DNA of 64,000 bases from Lysinibacillus_B sp036662795 (GCF_036662795.1 NZ_JBAFWZ010000002.1:1-64000), one strand, 5' to 3'; positions 31,913 to 41,837 are shown, numbered from the stretch's first letter. The notes: generated by a model not told the origin, from the sequence alone. Numbers and translations are program-made.

Positions 31913-32818
31913 TTAACTCCACCGTTTAATCTGCTCCTCTGACCCATACACAAAATGCTGTGGACGCACCTCATACATGCTTTCCATTGCAGTCGTTTCT
32001 TCATGCTCGTATGGAATGCGTTGACGACGTTTTTCTAACAATGGATTTGGCTGTGGCACAGCTGATAATAGTGACTTTGTATAGGGATGAATCGGCCCAT
32101 GATAAATTTCCTCTGCAGGGCCTAGCTCGATTATTTTACCTCTATACATCACGGCAATTCGGTCACTAATATACTTCACCATAGAAAGATCATGTGCAAT
32201 AAATAAAAACGTTAATTTAAGCTCCTTTTGAAGCCTCTTTAATAAATTAACTACTTGAGCTTGAATCGAAACATCGAGTGCTGAAATCGGCTCATCTGCA
32301 ATAATAAAGCTAGGATTCAAGCTAAGTGCACGAGCAATCCCGATACGTTGCCGCTGTCCACCAGAAAACTCATGTGCATAACGGTTCGCATGCTCACGAT
32401 TTAACCCCACAGCCTCTAATAGGGACACAATTTTTTCAGCACGCTCTTTTTTATTCCTATAAAGTCGGTGAATATCGAATGCCTCACCGATTATTTCACC
32501 CGCTGTCATACGGGGGTTTAATGATGCATAAGGATCCTGAAAAATCATTTGCATTTCACGATTAAACTGCCGTAATTCTTTTTTAGAAGAAATATCACTA
32601 ACGTTTTTCCCTTTAAAAATAATTTCTCCCTCTGTAATATCGTAAAGATGAACGATAGAGCGGCCCGTTGTAGATTTACCGCAACCAGATTCACCTACAA
32701 GCCCGAGTGTCTCGCCTTCAAACACATCAAAGCTAATGCCATCAACAGCTTTAATCGGCTGCTTCCTTGTCCCAAAATATTGCTTTAAATTTTTGACCTC
32801 TAATATTTTATTTGGCAT
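31913..32818 (-). CDS. oppF: Oligopeptide ABC transporter ATPase (OppF/AppF type)
   Basis: One of two ATPases energising peptide uptake. The 301-residue protein has Walker A GESGCGKST, Q loop MIFQDPYASLNPRMT, signature SGGQRQRIGIARAL, Walker B FIIADEPISALD and the C-terminal oligopeptide-transporter extension (IYHGPIHPYTKSLLSAVPQPNP). It overlaps oppD by 11 bases. The final gene of the operon, facing the bidirectional terminator. Opp or App cannot be separated by sequence alone. Confidence 0.93.
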   Translation of the reverse strand: MPNKILEVKNLKQYFGTRKQPIKAVDGISFDVFEGETLGLVGESGCGKSTTGRSIVHLYDITEGEIIFKGKNVSDISSKKELRQFNREMQMIFQDPYASLNPRMTAGEIIGEAFDIHRLYRNKKERAEKIVSLLEAVGLNREHANRYAHEFSGGQRQRIGIARALSLNPSFIIADEPISALDVSIQAQVVNLLKRLQKELKLTFLFIAHDLSMVKYISDRIAVMYRGKIIELGPAEEIYHGPIHPYTKSLLSAVPQPNPLLEKRRQRIPYEHEETTAMESMYEVRPQHFVYGSEEQIKRWS

Positions 32819-33860
32819 AGAGTTTCTCCTCCTGCAAATAGCCCTGGATTCGTTTAGAAACTAAAGGCGGAACTGGAATCTTTGGTGCATCCGGATGTAA
32901 TAACCATGTTTTGGCAAAATGAGTGTCCGACACCTGAAACATTGGTGGCTCCTGAACATAATCAATAGCTAGTGCAAACTCATTACGTGGAGCAAAGGCA
33001 TCTCCATTAGGTGGATCAATCAGGTTAGGAGGGGAGCCTGGAATCGCACGTAGGAGCTCATCGCTATCATTATTTAAATCAGGCATTGAGCCGAGCAAAC
33101 CCCACGTGTATGGATGCTGCGGGTTGTAGAATATTTCATTTACGGTACCGTACTCCACAATTTGCCCAGCATACATAACAGCTACACGGTCTGCAACGTT
33201 CGCCACAACACCTAAATCATGTGTAATAAAAATAATCGACGTATTATTCTTTTTTTGGATATCCTTCATCAGCTCTAGTATTTGCGCTTGAATTGTCACA
33301 TCAAGTGCTGTAGTCGGCTCATCGGCAATTAATAGCTTCGGATTTGCTGCTAATGCTATCGCGATTACCACACGCTGACGCATCCCCCCGCTTAGCTCAT
33401 GCGGAAATTGGCGAAAACGTTTTTCTGGGAGTGGAATTCCAACCTGTGCTAATAATTCAGTGGCACGCGTTTTCGCAACACTACGCGATACCTTCTGATG
33501 CTTTAATATCACCTCAGTAATTTGGCGACCAACACGCATTGTAGGATTTAGCGCTGTCATTGGGTCCTGGAAAATCATCGCCATATCATTTCCGCGAATT
33601 TTGGACATTTCCTTTTCCGTAAGTTGAACTAAATCTCGTCCTTGGAATACGATTTGTCCTCCTTTATAAAAACCAGGTGGCTGAGGAATTAGCTTCATTA
33701 GAGCGTTACTCGTTACACTTTTTCCAGAGCCCGATTCACCTACAATGGCAAGGGTTTCTCCTTCATATAGCTCGAAATTGACACCACGTACGGCCTGAAC
33801 GATACCTGCAAAGGTTTTAAAATGGATGTGCAAGTCTTTTACTTCAAGTAGCTTATTCAT
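32808..33860 (-). CDS. oppD: Oligopeptide ABC transporter ATPase (OppD/AppD type)
   Basis: The second ATPase, 350 residues, with Walker A GESGSGKS, signature LSGGMRQRVVIAIAL, Walker B LLIADEPTTALD and the PHPYTWGLLGSMPDL extension followed by the proline-rich tail of this group. The frame is open to 33935, but AAGGGGGGGC lies before the ATG at 33860, giving the normal MNKLLEVKDLHIHFKT start. That start lies 13 bases after the oppC stop. Confidence 0.93.
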   Translation of the reverse strand: MNKLLEVKDLHIHFKTFAGIVQAVRGVNFELYEGETLAIVGESGSGKSVTSNALMKLIPQPPGFYKGGQIVFQGRDLVQLTEKEMSKIRGNDMAMIFQDPMTALNPTMRVGRQITEVILKHQKVSRSVAKTRATELLAQVGIPLPEKRFRQFPHELSGGMRQRVVIAIALAANPKLLIADEPTTALDVTIQAQILELMKDIQKKNNTSIIFITHDLGVVANVADRVAVMYAGQIVEYGTVNEIFYNPQHPYTWGLLGSMPDLNNDSDELLRAIPGSPPNLIDPPNGDAFAPRNEFALAIDYVQEPPMFQVSDTHFAKTWLLHPDAPKIPVPPLVSKRIQGYLQEEKLYAK

Positions 33861-33873
33861 AGCAAGCCCCCCC

Positions 33874-34809
33874 TTATTTTCGTAATTTCGGATCAAGTGC
33901 ATCTCGAAGGCCATCTCCAACTGCGTTAAATGCAAAAATGGTTAACGAGATAAAAAGAGCAGGGAATAAGAGCCGCCACGGTGCCGATCTAAGCGCCTTA
34001 CTACCTTCAGATGCCATCGTTCCCCAGCTCGCCTGAGGTAGGCTAACACCTAAGCCTAAGTAGCTTAAAAAAGCCTCTGTAAAAATGGCAACAGGTACTG
34101 TTAATGTCATCGTCACGAGAATTGCCCCGAGTGCATTGGGAATTAAATGCCGTTTAATTAAATGCCACTTTCCAGCACCTAACGTACGCGCCGCTAGCAC
34201 ATATTCTTGATTTTTAATCGACAAAACCTCGCCCCGTACGATACGCGCCATATTAATCCAGCCTGTAATCGAAAGAGCGATAATCATCGGAATTAAACCT
34301 GGCTTCATGACGACGAGTAGAATAATCACAACAAGTAAATAAGGGACAGCCGTTAATACATCTGCAATACGCATCATAATATTATCTACACGACCACCAG
34401 AAAGGCCTGCAATACTACCCCATAAAACACCGATAATTAAATCGATTAAGGCAGCAGCTAAACCGATGAATAAAGAAATACGCGCCCCGTACCATACACG
34501 AACAAACATATCGCGAGCTAAATCATCCGTACCGAACCAATGGATAGCAGAAGGGGCAGTATTATAAAGCCCTAATTGATCACTATATTTATACGGAGAA
34601 AAAATAGGAACGAAAATAGCCATTAGCACAATAATTACTAATAAGATTAACCCTATAATAGCAAGTTTGTTTTGAGAAAAACGAAGCATAACTTCCTTCC
34701 AAAAGGACACCGATTTATCGGAAAGCTTGTCTGCTTCATTCGTTCGACTACCGACAACGTTAAACATCTCTCGGGATAGGTTATCAGTATAAGGATCGTT
34801 TTTAGCCAT
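33874..34809 (-). CDS. oppC: Oligopeptide ABC transporter permease OppC
   Basis: Membrane subunit of 311 residues: cytoplasmic N-terminal tail of about 45 residues, a first membrane segment (LAIIGLILLVIIVLMAIFVP), the OppC N-terminal domain with HWFGTDDLARDMF, then the permease core with the EAA loop (EYVLAARTLGAGKWHLIKRHLIPNA region). Its ATG overlaps the last base of the oppB stop codon, a sign of coupled translation. Confidence 0.94.
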   Translation of the reverse strand: MAKNDPYTDNLSREMFNVVGSRTNEADKLSDKSVSFWKEVMLRFSQNKLAIIGLILLVIIVLMAIFVPIFSPYKYSDQLGLYNTAPSAIHWFGTDDLARDMFVRVWYGARISLFIGLAAALIDLIIGVLWGSIAGLSGGRVDNIMMRIADVLTAVPYLLVVIILLVVMKPGLIPMIIALSITGWINMARIVRGEVLSIKNQEYVLAARTLGAGKWHLIKRHLIPNALGAILVTMTLTVPVAIFTEAFLSYLGLGVSLPQASWGTMASEGSKALRSAPWRLLFPALFISLTIFAFNAVGDGLRDALDPKLRK

Positions 34810-35738
34810 TATTTTTTCGCTCCCTTCAGTTTAATTCGTGGATCGATGACGCTATAAAGGATATCAATGATCAGTACACAGAACAGAAGAATGATCGAGT
34901 AAAAAACAGTCGTGCCCATAATGACGGTGTAATCACGATTCGTAATACTCGTTACAAAATGACGACCGAGTCCTGGAATCGCAAAAATTTGTTCAATGAT
35001 AAAACTTCCTGTAACGACAGCAGCCGTTAATGGTCCTAAATAAGTGACAACAGGTAATAAGGCGTTACGAAGTGTATGCTTGAAAACCGTTGTCCATTTA
35101 CCAAGCCCCTTTGCACGGGCGAGTTTTACATAATCACTATGAGTATGCTCTAGCATGCTGGAGCGAGTTAGCTTCGCAATAAAGCCTGCCTGAGTAAGAG
35201 CGATTGCTGAAGCAGGTAAAACACTGTAAATAAATCCTTTCCAACCACTCACAGGGAATAATTTTAGTTCAAAGGCTAAATAGTATTGTAATAATCCAGC
35301 TAATATAAATGACGGAACAGAAATTCCAAAAATGGCGATAATGGTCGAGATGTAATCAGGGATTTTATTATGATACAGTGCCGACACGATGCCTAAAAAT
35401 ACGCCAAATGAGATTGCGAGCAGCATCGCTTCAATACCGAGCGTTAACGAAATAGGAAAGCTTTCAAAGATGATGTCATTTGTAGAGCGGCCTGTATATT
35501 TTGTAGATTCACCAAAATCAAAAGTAAGTGTCGAAATTAAGTAATCCTTATATTGAATATACCAAGGATTATCTAAACCATATTTGGCCATTAATTGAGC
35601 TTCAATTTCGGGAGGAAAGTTTTTTTCGCTTGCAAAAGGACTACCAGGGGCTAATTTCATTAAGAAGAATGTTGCCGTAATAATTAACAGTAAGGCTATT
35701 AAAATATAAACTAGCCGCTTCAAAATATAATTTAGCAT
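34809..35738 (-). CDS. oppB: Oligopeptide ABC transporter permease OppB
   Basis: Membrane subunit of 309 residues with an N-terminal segment ([19 protein letters not shown]), the conserved LAPGSPF turn, a permease core of five further segments, and the EAA loop [26 protein letters not shown] precedes the start. Together with OppC it forms the channel. The gap of 421 bases to oppA is larger than usual for an opp operon and contains repeat DNA. Confidence 0.94.
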   Translation of the reverse strand: MLNYILKRLVYILIALLLIITATFFLMKLAPGSPFASEKNFPPEIEAQLMAKYGLDNPWYIQYKDYLISTLTFDFGESTKYTGRSTNDIIFESFPISLTLGIEAMLLAISFGVFLGIVSALYHNKIPDYISTIIAIFGISVPSFILAGLLQYYLAFELKLFPVSGWKGFIYSVLPASAIALTQAGFIAKLTRSSMLEHTHSDYVKLARAKGLGKWTTVFKHTLRNALLPVVTYLGPLTAAVVTGSFIIEQIFAIPGLGRHFVTSITNRDYTVIMGTTVFYSIILLFCVLIIDILYSVIDPRIKLKGAKK

Positions 35739-35982
35739 TCTATAACCTCCTCGCTATTTGATTTGAATAAGTACCTAAAAATGAGAAAAAAACAAACGTT
35801 TATTTGTATATAACAGAATGGCTATTACCTTCCGCTTCGGCACTCGTTATCCTTCAGGAAGCTTTACACCTACTGCTTCACTTCCGGTGCAAAAAAACAT
35901 TACTCTGTAGCGTTCTAAATAAATTAACGAAACCCCTTTAGTAAAAATCATTTTTCATCCGAATCTGAGACAGTTGAATGTA

Positions 35983-36044
35983 GTTGACTGAAGTGGAAGG
36001 CGGCGACTCCAGCGGGAAAGCGTCCGCCTATAACGGAAATCAAC
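35983..36044 (+). repeat. Dispersed intergenic repeat, copy E (short form)
   Basis: A 62-base version: GTTGACTGAAGTGGAAGGCGG at the left and GTCCGCCTATAACGGAAATC with final AAC at the right, with the middle of the element missing. Its left flank (35943-35982, TTTTTCATCCGAATCTG) matches the flank of copy B in reverse complement, so the two share more than the palindrome. Confidence 0.8.
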
Positions 36045-36093
36045 GATCTACAATCCACAGTGACAACCAAAAAGTGATCATATTAAGAAAACA

Positions 36094-36138
36094 AGAAAGG
36101 CTGCATGAACCGATCTCTCGATTATTCGCAGCCTTTCT
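36094..36138 (-). terminator. Intrinsic terminator after oppA
   Basis: Perfect 11-bp stem AGAAAGGCTGC/GCAGCCTTTCT with a 23-base loop. On the minus strand it is followed by TGTTTTCTT. It lies 22 bases after the oppA stop. Confidence 0.85.
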
Positions 36139-36159
36139 GTACTTATGACACGTTAATGA

Positions 36160-37806
36160 TTATTTTGTTACATCAACGTATTTTAAGTTAATATTGCCTA
36201 ATGCATCAGGCTTCATATTTTGTACATAATCTTGTTTAACATAAAGGTTCGTATAGTAATAGATTGGTGCTACAGGCAATTCAGTCATGAAAATTTCTTC
36301 TGCCTTTTGTAACATCTCTAAACGTTTTGCCGCATCAGTCTCAGTTCTAGATTGATGAACTAATTTTGTATACTCTGGGTTTTCCCAGCCTGTATCGTTG
36401 TTACCGTTTTTAGCTGAATCATATTGCTCTAAGAATGTGTAAGCATCGTTATAATCAGCAATCCAGCCTAAACGACCAACTTGATAATCAAGGTTACTTA
36501 GCTTATCTAAATACACTTGCCACTCAGCATTATCTAAATTCACTTTAATGCCTAAGTTTTTCGACCAGCCCTCTTGAATGAATTGTGCAATGGCAGAGTG
36601 GGCTTCACTTGTATTGAACGAAAGCGTAATTTCTAGTTCACTTGGATTAGAAATACCAAGCTCCTTTAAGCCTTCTGCTAAAGCTGCTTTTGCCCCTTCA
36701 ATATCATTGTCCTTGTAGAAGCCAGCATCATCACCAAATCCTTCAACTGAACTTGGAACTAAGCCTAGAGCAGGTACTTGCTCACCCTTAGTAATATTTT
36801 TTAGGAGGCTAGCACGGTCAATTGCTAGTGTTAAAGCTTTACGGATATTCGCATTTGACATCACTTTATCTGTCGTATTGAATTTGTACATATAAACACC
36901 CGTATAGTCAGCGATTTGTAATTTATCCTCAGATTTTAAACGCTCGATAGCATCTAAGGAAATCGAGCCGAAAGAAGTACCTAAGAAATCAATTTCGCCT
37001 GAATCAAACTTCGTAATTTGCGTTACTTCGGACTCTACCATTTCTAGATTTACTTGAGAAAGCTTCACATTTGCTGCATCCCAATATTGCTCGTTTTTCT
37101 TTAACGTAAGTGAACCGCTATGCTGCCAATCAGCTAAAGTAAAGGCACCATTTGAGATAAAGCCATCTGCTTCTGTATACCATTTTGGATTCGATTCAGA
37201 AGTTGCTTTGTGAATAGGGAAGTACGTTTTGAATGCCACTAATTCTAAGAAATAAGGTGTTGGAGCCTCTAAAGTAACCTCAATCGTTTTTGGATCGATA
37301 ACTTTGATCGCTACATCTTCAGCCTTGCCTTGTCCTAAGTTGTAAGCTTCAGCTCCTTTAATGGCATAAAGGATTGACGCATATTCTGATGCATTTTCAG
37401 GATTTAGTCCAAACATCCAAGCATACGCATAGTCCTCAGCCGTTACTGGATCGCCGTTCGACCATTTTGCATCACGTAAAGTGAATGTATACGTTAATAA
37501 ATCATCACTAACCTTAACATCTGAAGCACCAGTTAACTCGGGCTTACCATCAATCATTGTCACTAATCCTTCAAATGTGTTTTGTAAAATCGCCCCTGAA
37601 GTTGTATCCGTCGCCAACTGTGGATGTAGGTCTGGTGGCTCTGATGCTATTAATAGGTTCAATTCTTTTGCTGCAGGTGCTTCAGTTTTACCATCATCTG
37701 TTTCGTCTTCCTTGTCTGTTGTCTCTTCTCCACCAAAGTTACAGGCTGCGAGAATGACGGCAAAGGCTAGTACCATAAACATCATTAAAAACTTGTTCCA
37801 TTTCAT
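36160..37806 (-). CDS. oppA: Oligopeptide-binding lipoprotein OppA
   Basis: A 548-residue extracellular binding protein (SBP family 5) with lipobox LAAC (Cys22) and an acidic linker (EETTDKEDETDDG) before the binding domain. Family segments are LNLLIASEPPDLHPQLATDTTSG, TFTLRDAKWSNGDPVTAEDYAYAW and YVDVTK at the end. AAGGAGGGC precedes the ATG. It is the first gene of the opp cluster on this strand and divergent from dagK. The terminator behind it fits the common pattern of making more binding protein than transporter. Confidence 0.95.
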   Translation of the reverse strand: MKWNKFLMMFMVLAFAVILAACNFGGEETTDKEDETDDGKTEAPAAKELNLLIASEPPDLHPQLATDTTSGAILQNTFEGLVTMIDGKPELTGASDVKVSDDLLTYTFTLRDAKWSNGDPVTAEDYAYAWMFGLNPENASEYASILYAIKGAEAYNLGQGKAEDVAIKVIDPKTIEVTLEAPTPYFLELVAFKTYFPIHKATSESNPKWYTEADGFISNGAFTLADWQHSGSLTLKKNEQYWDAANVKLSQVNLEMVESEVTQITKFDSGEIDFLGTSFGSISLDAIERLKSEDKLQIADYTGVYMYKFNTTDKVMSNANIRKALTLAIDRASLLKNITKGEQVPALGLVPSSVEGFGDDAGFYKDNDIEGAKAALAEGLKELGISNPSELEITLSFNTSEAHSAIAQFIQEGWSKNLGIKVNLDNAEWQVYLDKLSNLDYQVGRLGWIADYNDAYTFLEQYDSAKNGNNDTGWENPEYTKLVHQSRTETDAAKRLEMLQKAEEIFMTELPVAPIYYYTNLYVKQDYVQNMKPDALGNINLKYVDVTK

Positions 37807-38098
37807 AGAATGCCCTCCTTAAAATTTGTGTTCCTATCAATTTTCAGAAATTTGACAACGAAATAGATTCAAATCTCTAAAAAGTAAAGCTAGATTGATT
37901 AAATATTCCAAATACTAGATAATGTAAAAGATAGTGAAAAATATTCCCCCATTCTTCATAAAATATTTTAAAATCCCCATAATATAAAAATGTATGGTAC
38001 TAAAATTAATTGTATTACAGTAAAATGTAGATTATGAATAGAGTGCAACTTTTTTTGTAAATTATCGTAAATAGTAAAAGAAAAAATAAACTTGTAGG

Positions 38099-39046
38099 AT
38101 GATGAAAATGAAAAAAGCTAGAATAATTTATAACCCTACATCTGGACGAGAGGCGTTTAAAAAACATTTGCCAGAAGTATTGGAAAAACTAGAGGTAGCA
38201 GGCTATGAGACATCCTGTCATGCGACAACATGTGAGGGCGACGCAACTAATGCAGCAAAAATCGCAGTTCAACGTGGATTTGATATTATTATTGCAGTTG
38301 GTGGAGATGGGACGCTAAACGAGGTTGTATCAGGCGTAAGCCAATTTGAAAATCGCCCCAAAATTGGTCTTATTCCAATGGGTACAACAAATGATTTTGC
38401 ACGTGCTGTACATATTCCGCGAAATGTGGGAGAAGCCATCGATATTATTATTCAAGGGGATACAATACCGGTAGATGTTGGTCTACTTAATGGAGAACGC
38501 TATTTCATTAATATTGCTGCTGGCGGGCGAATCACAGAGCTCACATATGAGGTACCAAGCAAGATGAAAACAGTGCTTGGTCAGCTAGCCTATTATTTAA
38601 AGGCAGTTGAGATGATTCCATCCATTCGTGCATCCCATATGCGTATTGAATACGACGGCGAAGTGTTTGATGGTGATGCCATGATGTTCTTATGTGGCTT
38701 AACAAATTCGGTCGGTGGCTTTGAAAAGCTTGCTCCCGATGCAAGTATCAATGACGGCAAGTTTACATTAATTGTGCTGAAAAAAGTGAGCTTACCTGAG
38801 TTTGTTCAGCTTGCTGCCTTGGCCCTAAAAGGTGAGCATTTAAAGGATGATCGTCTAATCTATAAAAAGGCAAGCGTAGTAAAAGTGACATCACAAGATG
38901 AGGTTCATTTAAACCTAGATGGTGAATATGGTGGAGACGCGCCAGCAACGTTTGAAAACTTAAAACGACATATCGATATTTTTGTGCCACTAGCAAAAAT
39001 TCGTGACGAAGATCGAGTGGAAATGGCTTCAGAACAGCATTTGTGA
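38099..39046 (+). CDS. dagK: Diacylglycerol kinase DagK (YerQ)
   Basis: Soluble lipid kinase that returns diacylglycerol to phosphatidic acid in phospholipid and lipoteichoic acid turnover. The 315-residue protein has the catalytic loop VGGDGTLNEVVSG (GGDGTLNE at 68-75), IGLIPMGTTNDFARA and the C-terminal LDGEYGGDAP. The start region reads ATGATGAAAATG with a weak ribosome-binding site; 38099, 38102 and 38108 are all possible. In B. subtilis the neighbour is rlmCD; here the cyd genes and a chemotaxis receptor lie between. Confidence 0.95.
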   Translation: MMKMKKARIIYNPTSGREAFKKHLPEVLEKLEVAGYETSCHATTCEGDATNAAKIAVQRGFDIIIAVGGDGTLNEVVSGVSQFENRPKIGLIPMGTTNDFARAVHIPRNVGEAIDIIIQGDTIPVDVGLLNGERYFINIAAGGRITELTYEVPSKMKTVLGQLAYYLKAVEMIPSIRASHMRIEYDGEVFDGDAMMFLCGLTNSVGGFEKLAPDASINDGKFTLIVLKKVSLPEFVQLAALALKGEHLKDDRLIYKKASVVKVTSQDEVHLNLDGEYGGDAPATFENLKRHIDIFVPLAKIRDEDRVEMASEQHL

Positions 39047-39100
39047 AATGTATGAGAAAAAACTTTGGCAATTATGCGTATATTCATTGAACAAAAATCG

Positions 39101-39149
39101 AAACCTTTATAAATAGGCTGATATTTCAGTCCATTATAAAGGTTTTTTT
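39101..39149 (+). terminator. Intrinsic terminator after dagK
   Basis: A perfect 12-bp stem AAACCTTTATAA/TTATAAAGGTTT with a 21-base loop and a run of seven T. It separates dagK from the cytochrome bd genes. Confidence 0.9.
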
Positions 39150-39200
39150 CATTGTTATAGTGGAAAATAGGGATATCAGTAAGAGAAGGAAGTGTTGCGA

Positions 39201-39296
39201 TTGTACAAAACCCAAGAACGAAAGCTCATCCTGTTAAGTTTTGGTGTTGGAATTATTATGCTACTCTCCATTCTTGGAAAAGTATTTAGCGGTTAA
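39201..39296 (+). CDS. 31-residue membrane peptide upstream of cydA
   Basis: A short frame from TTG at 39201 to TAA at 39296 encodes a basic N terminus (MYKTQERKLI) followed by one membrane segment (LLSFGVGIIMLLSILGKVF). AGAGAAGGAAG lies 8 bases before the TTG. The stop codon merges into the AAGGAGG ribosome-binding site of cydA, so it would be translationally linked. Shape and position suggest a small accessory subunit or assembly factor for cytochrome bd, but I know no named homologue. Confidence 0.6.
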   Translation: MYKTQERKLILLSFGVGIIMLLSILGKVFSG

Positions 39297-39309
39297 GGAG
39301 GATTAACAA

Positions 39310-40656
39310 ATGGTGAATGAATCAGCAGTTTTTTGGAGTAGAGTTTTAACAGAACTGACGTTATCATTCCATATTATTTATGCTACTATTGGCGTCGGTG
39401 TACCGCTAATGATTATGATTGCTCAGTGGACGGGATACAAAAAGAACGATGAGCACTACATTTTAATGGCTAGGCGCTGGGCGCGGGGATTCGTAATAAC
39501 AGTAGCAGTAGGTGTTGTAACCGGGACAGCAATTGGTCTGCAATTATCCTTGCTATGGCCAAACTTTATGAGGATGGCAGGTCAAACGATCGCCCTGCCG
39601 CTATTCATGGAAACCTTTGCGTTTTTCTTTGAAGCAATCTTTTTAGGGATTTACCTATACACTTGGGATCGATTTGATAGTCAGAAAAAGCACATGCTTC
39701 TGCTTATCCCAGTTGCAGTTGGGGCCTCGATGTCGGCCGTATTTATTACGATTGTGAATGCTTTTATGAACTCACCGCAGGGCTTTGATATTGTTAACGG
39801 ACAGCTAGTAAATATTCAACCGTTTCTAGCGATGTTTAACCCCTCTATGCCGACAAAGGTGGCGCATGTGCTCGTAACAGCGTATATGACTTCTGCTTTT
39901 GTGCTAGCATCTATTGCAGGCTATCGAATGCTAAAGGGCTCGGATCATGTGTACCATAAAAAGTCTTTATTCTTACTCATGAAAATTGGTTTGATCTTTT
40001 CTATTGCAGCAGCCGTTATCGGGGACTTTTCCGGAAAATATTTAGCAGAATATCAGCCAGAAAAATTAGCTGCAGCAGAATGGCATTTTGAAACAGAGGA
40101 TAAAGCGTCGTTAATCTTATTCGGGATTATGCAAGATGGGGAAATAAAGTATGAAATTAGAATTCCTTATGCCCTAAGTATTTTAGCGCATAATAATCCG
40201 AATGCAGAGGTAATCGGTTTAGATCAATTCCCAGAGGAAGATCGACCGCCGCTGTATATTCATTATTTATTTAATATTATGGTGTTTATCGGCATGTTTA
40301 TGGCGCTCGTTTCAATCCTGTATGTTGTTGGAAAAGGGCGAGGCTGGCAGTTCATTCATAGTCGTTGGTTCCGTTGGATAATCGTTGCAGGTGGCCCGCT
40401 TTCAATTATTGCGATTGAAGCCGGCTGGTGGCTAGCAGAGGTTGGGCGACAGCCGTGGATTTTATATGGTCTTATGCGAACATCAGAGGGTGCTACGACA
40501 AGCGATCATGTAGACTGGATGCTGGTATTATTTGCAGGCGTCTATTTAGTTCTAGGAATAGGCAGTGTTGTTGTATTAACTCGAATGTTTAAAAAGAATC
40601 CTATTGAACGAGAAATTGCCGATCGTCATTCAGAAAAAGGCGGTGATATTTTATGA
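39310..40656 (+). CDS. cydA: Cytochrome bd-type quinol oxidase subunit I CydA
   Basis: Haem-carrying subunit of a terminal oxidase that reduces oxygen with quinol. The 448-residue, multi-span protein has His21 in LSFHIIYATIGVGVP (haem ligand region), WARGFVITVAVGVVTGTA, and the diagnostic GWWLAEVGRQPWILYGLMRT. The length fits the short Q-loop type found in Bacillota. AAGGAGG precedes the ATG, and the last 4 bases overlap cydB. A tiny membrane ORF precedes it and cydS follows cydB. Confidence 0.95.
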   Translation: MVNESAVFWSRVLTELTLSFHIIYATIGVGVPLMIMIAQWTGYKKNDEHYILMARRWARGFVITVAVGVVTGTAIGLQLSLLWPNFMRMAGQTIALPLFMETFAFFFEAIFLGIYLYTWDRFDSQKKHMLLLIPVAVGASMSAVFITIVNAFMNSPQGFDIVNGQLVNIQPFLAMFNPSMPTKVAHVLVTAYMTSAFVLASIAGYRMLKGSDHVYHKKSLFLLMKIGLIFSIAAAVIGDFSGKYLAEYQPEKLAAAEWHFETEDKASLILFGIMQDGEIKYEIRIPYALSILAHNNPNAEVIGLDQFPEEDRPPLYIHYLFNIMVFIGMFMALVSILYVVGKGRGWQFIHSRWFRWIIVAGGPLSIIAIEAGWWLAEVGRQPWILYGLMRTSEGATTSDHVDWMLVLFAGVYLVLGIGSVVVLTRMFKKNPIEREIADRHSEKGGDIL

Positions 40657-41678
40657 CGTTAGAAATATTAGGAATTTCAGTGCTCTGGATTTTCTTATTT
40701 GGCTATGTCATTGTCGCTTCCATTGATTTTGGAGCTGGCTTTTTCAATGCTTACAGTTTACTCGTCGGTAAAAACCATATTTTAACGAATATTATTCAAC
40801 GCTATTTATCACCAGTATGGGAAGTAACGAATGTCTTCCTAGTGTTCTTTTTTGTTGGAATTGTTGGCTTTTTCCCACAAACGGCCTTTTACTATGGCAC
40901 GATTTTACTTGTACCGGTGAGCATTTCACTTGTGCTACTAGCCATTCGAGGATCGTACTATGCTTTTGAGGCTTACGGCTCGCGCGGACATATCGGCTAC
41001 ACGTTGACGTATGGTGTAGCAGGCTTACTCATTCCAGCTTCTCTTTCTGTCGTATTCGCGATCGCAGGTGGTGGCTACGTTGATATCGTCAACGAACAGC
41101 CGGTATTAAATTATTGGACGCTGTACACGAGTACATTTGCATGGAGCATTGTTGTTCTTAGTATCGCCGCAGTGCTCTATATTTCAGCTGTATTCCTAAC
41201 GTGGTATGCACATAAGGCAAATGATAAAGAGGCGACAAGCCTTATGCGAAAATACGCCCTCCTATGGGCTGTGCCTTTAATGGTTGCTGCACTTGGGATT
41301 ATGTATGAAATGAAATCCATCAACCGGGAAAGCTATGAGAGTATGGTGGACCTGTGGTGGATGTTCGCGATTTCAGCAGTGCTTTTTGTTATTACGATTG
41401 GTCTCCTATGGATGCGTAAAAAATATGGTTTAGCGGTAGGTCTATTAATTGCCCAATTCGCCTTTGCCTTTTTCGCCTATGGCATCGCGCAATACCCATA
41501 TTTACTGTATCCGTATTTAACGATTTATGATAGCTTTACGAGTAAGCAAATGGCGATAGCCCTAGTGGTCGTGTTTATATTAGGTTTAGGCTTACTACTA
41601 CCATCCCTATATTTACTGCTGAAGCTATTCCTGTTTAACAAAAATTACGTTACAGGAAAAGAAGACAATCATGCGTAA
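40653..41678 (+). CDS. cydB: Cytochrome bd-type quinol oxidase subunit II CydB
   Basis: Membrane partner of CydA, 341 residues with about eight to nine spans. The opening LWIFLFGYVIVASIDFGAGFFNAY matches the family pattern with the conserved Asp and Gly residues, and YLSPVWEVTNVFLVFFFVG is typical. It starts within the cydA stop (ATGA). No ABC exporter genes cydC/cydD follow. Confidence 0.94.
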   Translation: MTLEILGISVLWIFLFGYVIVASIDFGAGFFNAYSLLVGKNHILTNIIQRYLSPVWEVTNVFLVFFFVGIVGFFPQTAFYYGTILLVPVSISLVLLAIRGSYYAFEAYGSRGHIGYTLTYGVAGLLIPASLSVVFAIAGGGYVDIVNEQPVLNYWTLYTSTFAWSIVVLSIAAVLYISAVFLTWYAHKANDKEATSLMRKYALLWAVPLMVAALGIMYEMKSINRESYESMVDLWWMFAISAVLFVITIGLLWMRKKYGLAVGLLIAQFAFAFFAYGIAQYPYLLYPYLTIYDSFTSKQMAIALVVVFILGLGLLLPSLYLLLKLFLFNKNYVTGKEDNHA

Positions 41679-41693
41679 AAGGAGGCGCTAGCA

Positions 41694-41804
41694 ATGGATG
41701 CATTTATTATGTTCTATGCACCGTTTATCGTTGTGATTATTGGTATTGTCCTAGCTTTCTTATGGGCACCGATGGATCGACAAGTTACTAAAGAAAAGAA
41801 ATAA
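41694..41804 (+). CDS. cydS: Small cytochrome bd subunit CydS
   Basis: A 36-residue single-span peptide starting MDAFIMFYAPFIVVIIG, behind AAAAGGAGGCGC. It matches in size, position (15 bases after cydB) and N-terminal pattern (M-x-x-F-x-x-x-YAP-x-VVV) the CydS subunit of the Geobacillus thermodenitrificans bd oxidase, where it packs against CydA and stabilises the haem region. It ends in a charged tail (DRQVTKEKK). Too short for most gene finders. Confidence 0.85.
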   Translation: MDAFIMFYAPFIVVIIGIVLAFLWAPMDRQVTKEKK

Positions 41805-41837
41805 AATAAGTCTCTTCACCCAAATGTGTACTAGATG

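Larger units (their letters stand above)
35739..36159. other. oppA-oppB spacer
   Basis: 421 bases without a gene inside the transporter cluster. It holds a terminator behind oppA (36094-36138), the short form of the dispersed repeat (35983-36044) and, at 35830-35890, a stretch rich in CTTCCG and CTTCGG blocks with local complementarity. oppB-F therefore probably have a lower or separate transcription compared with oppA. Confidence 0.6.
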
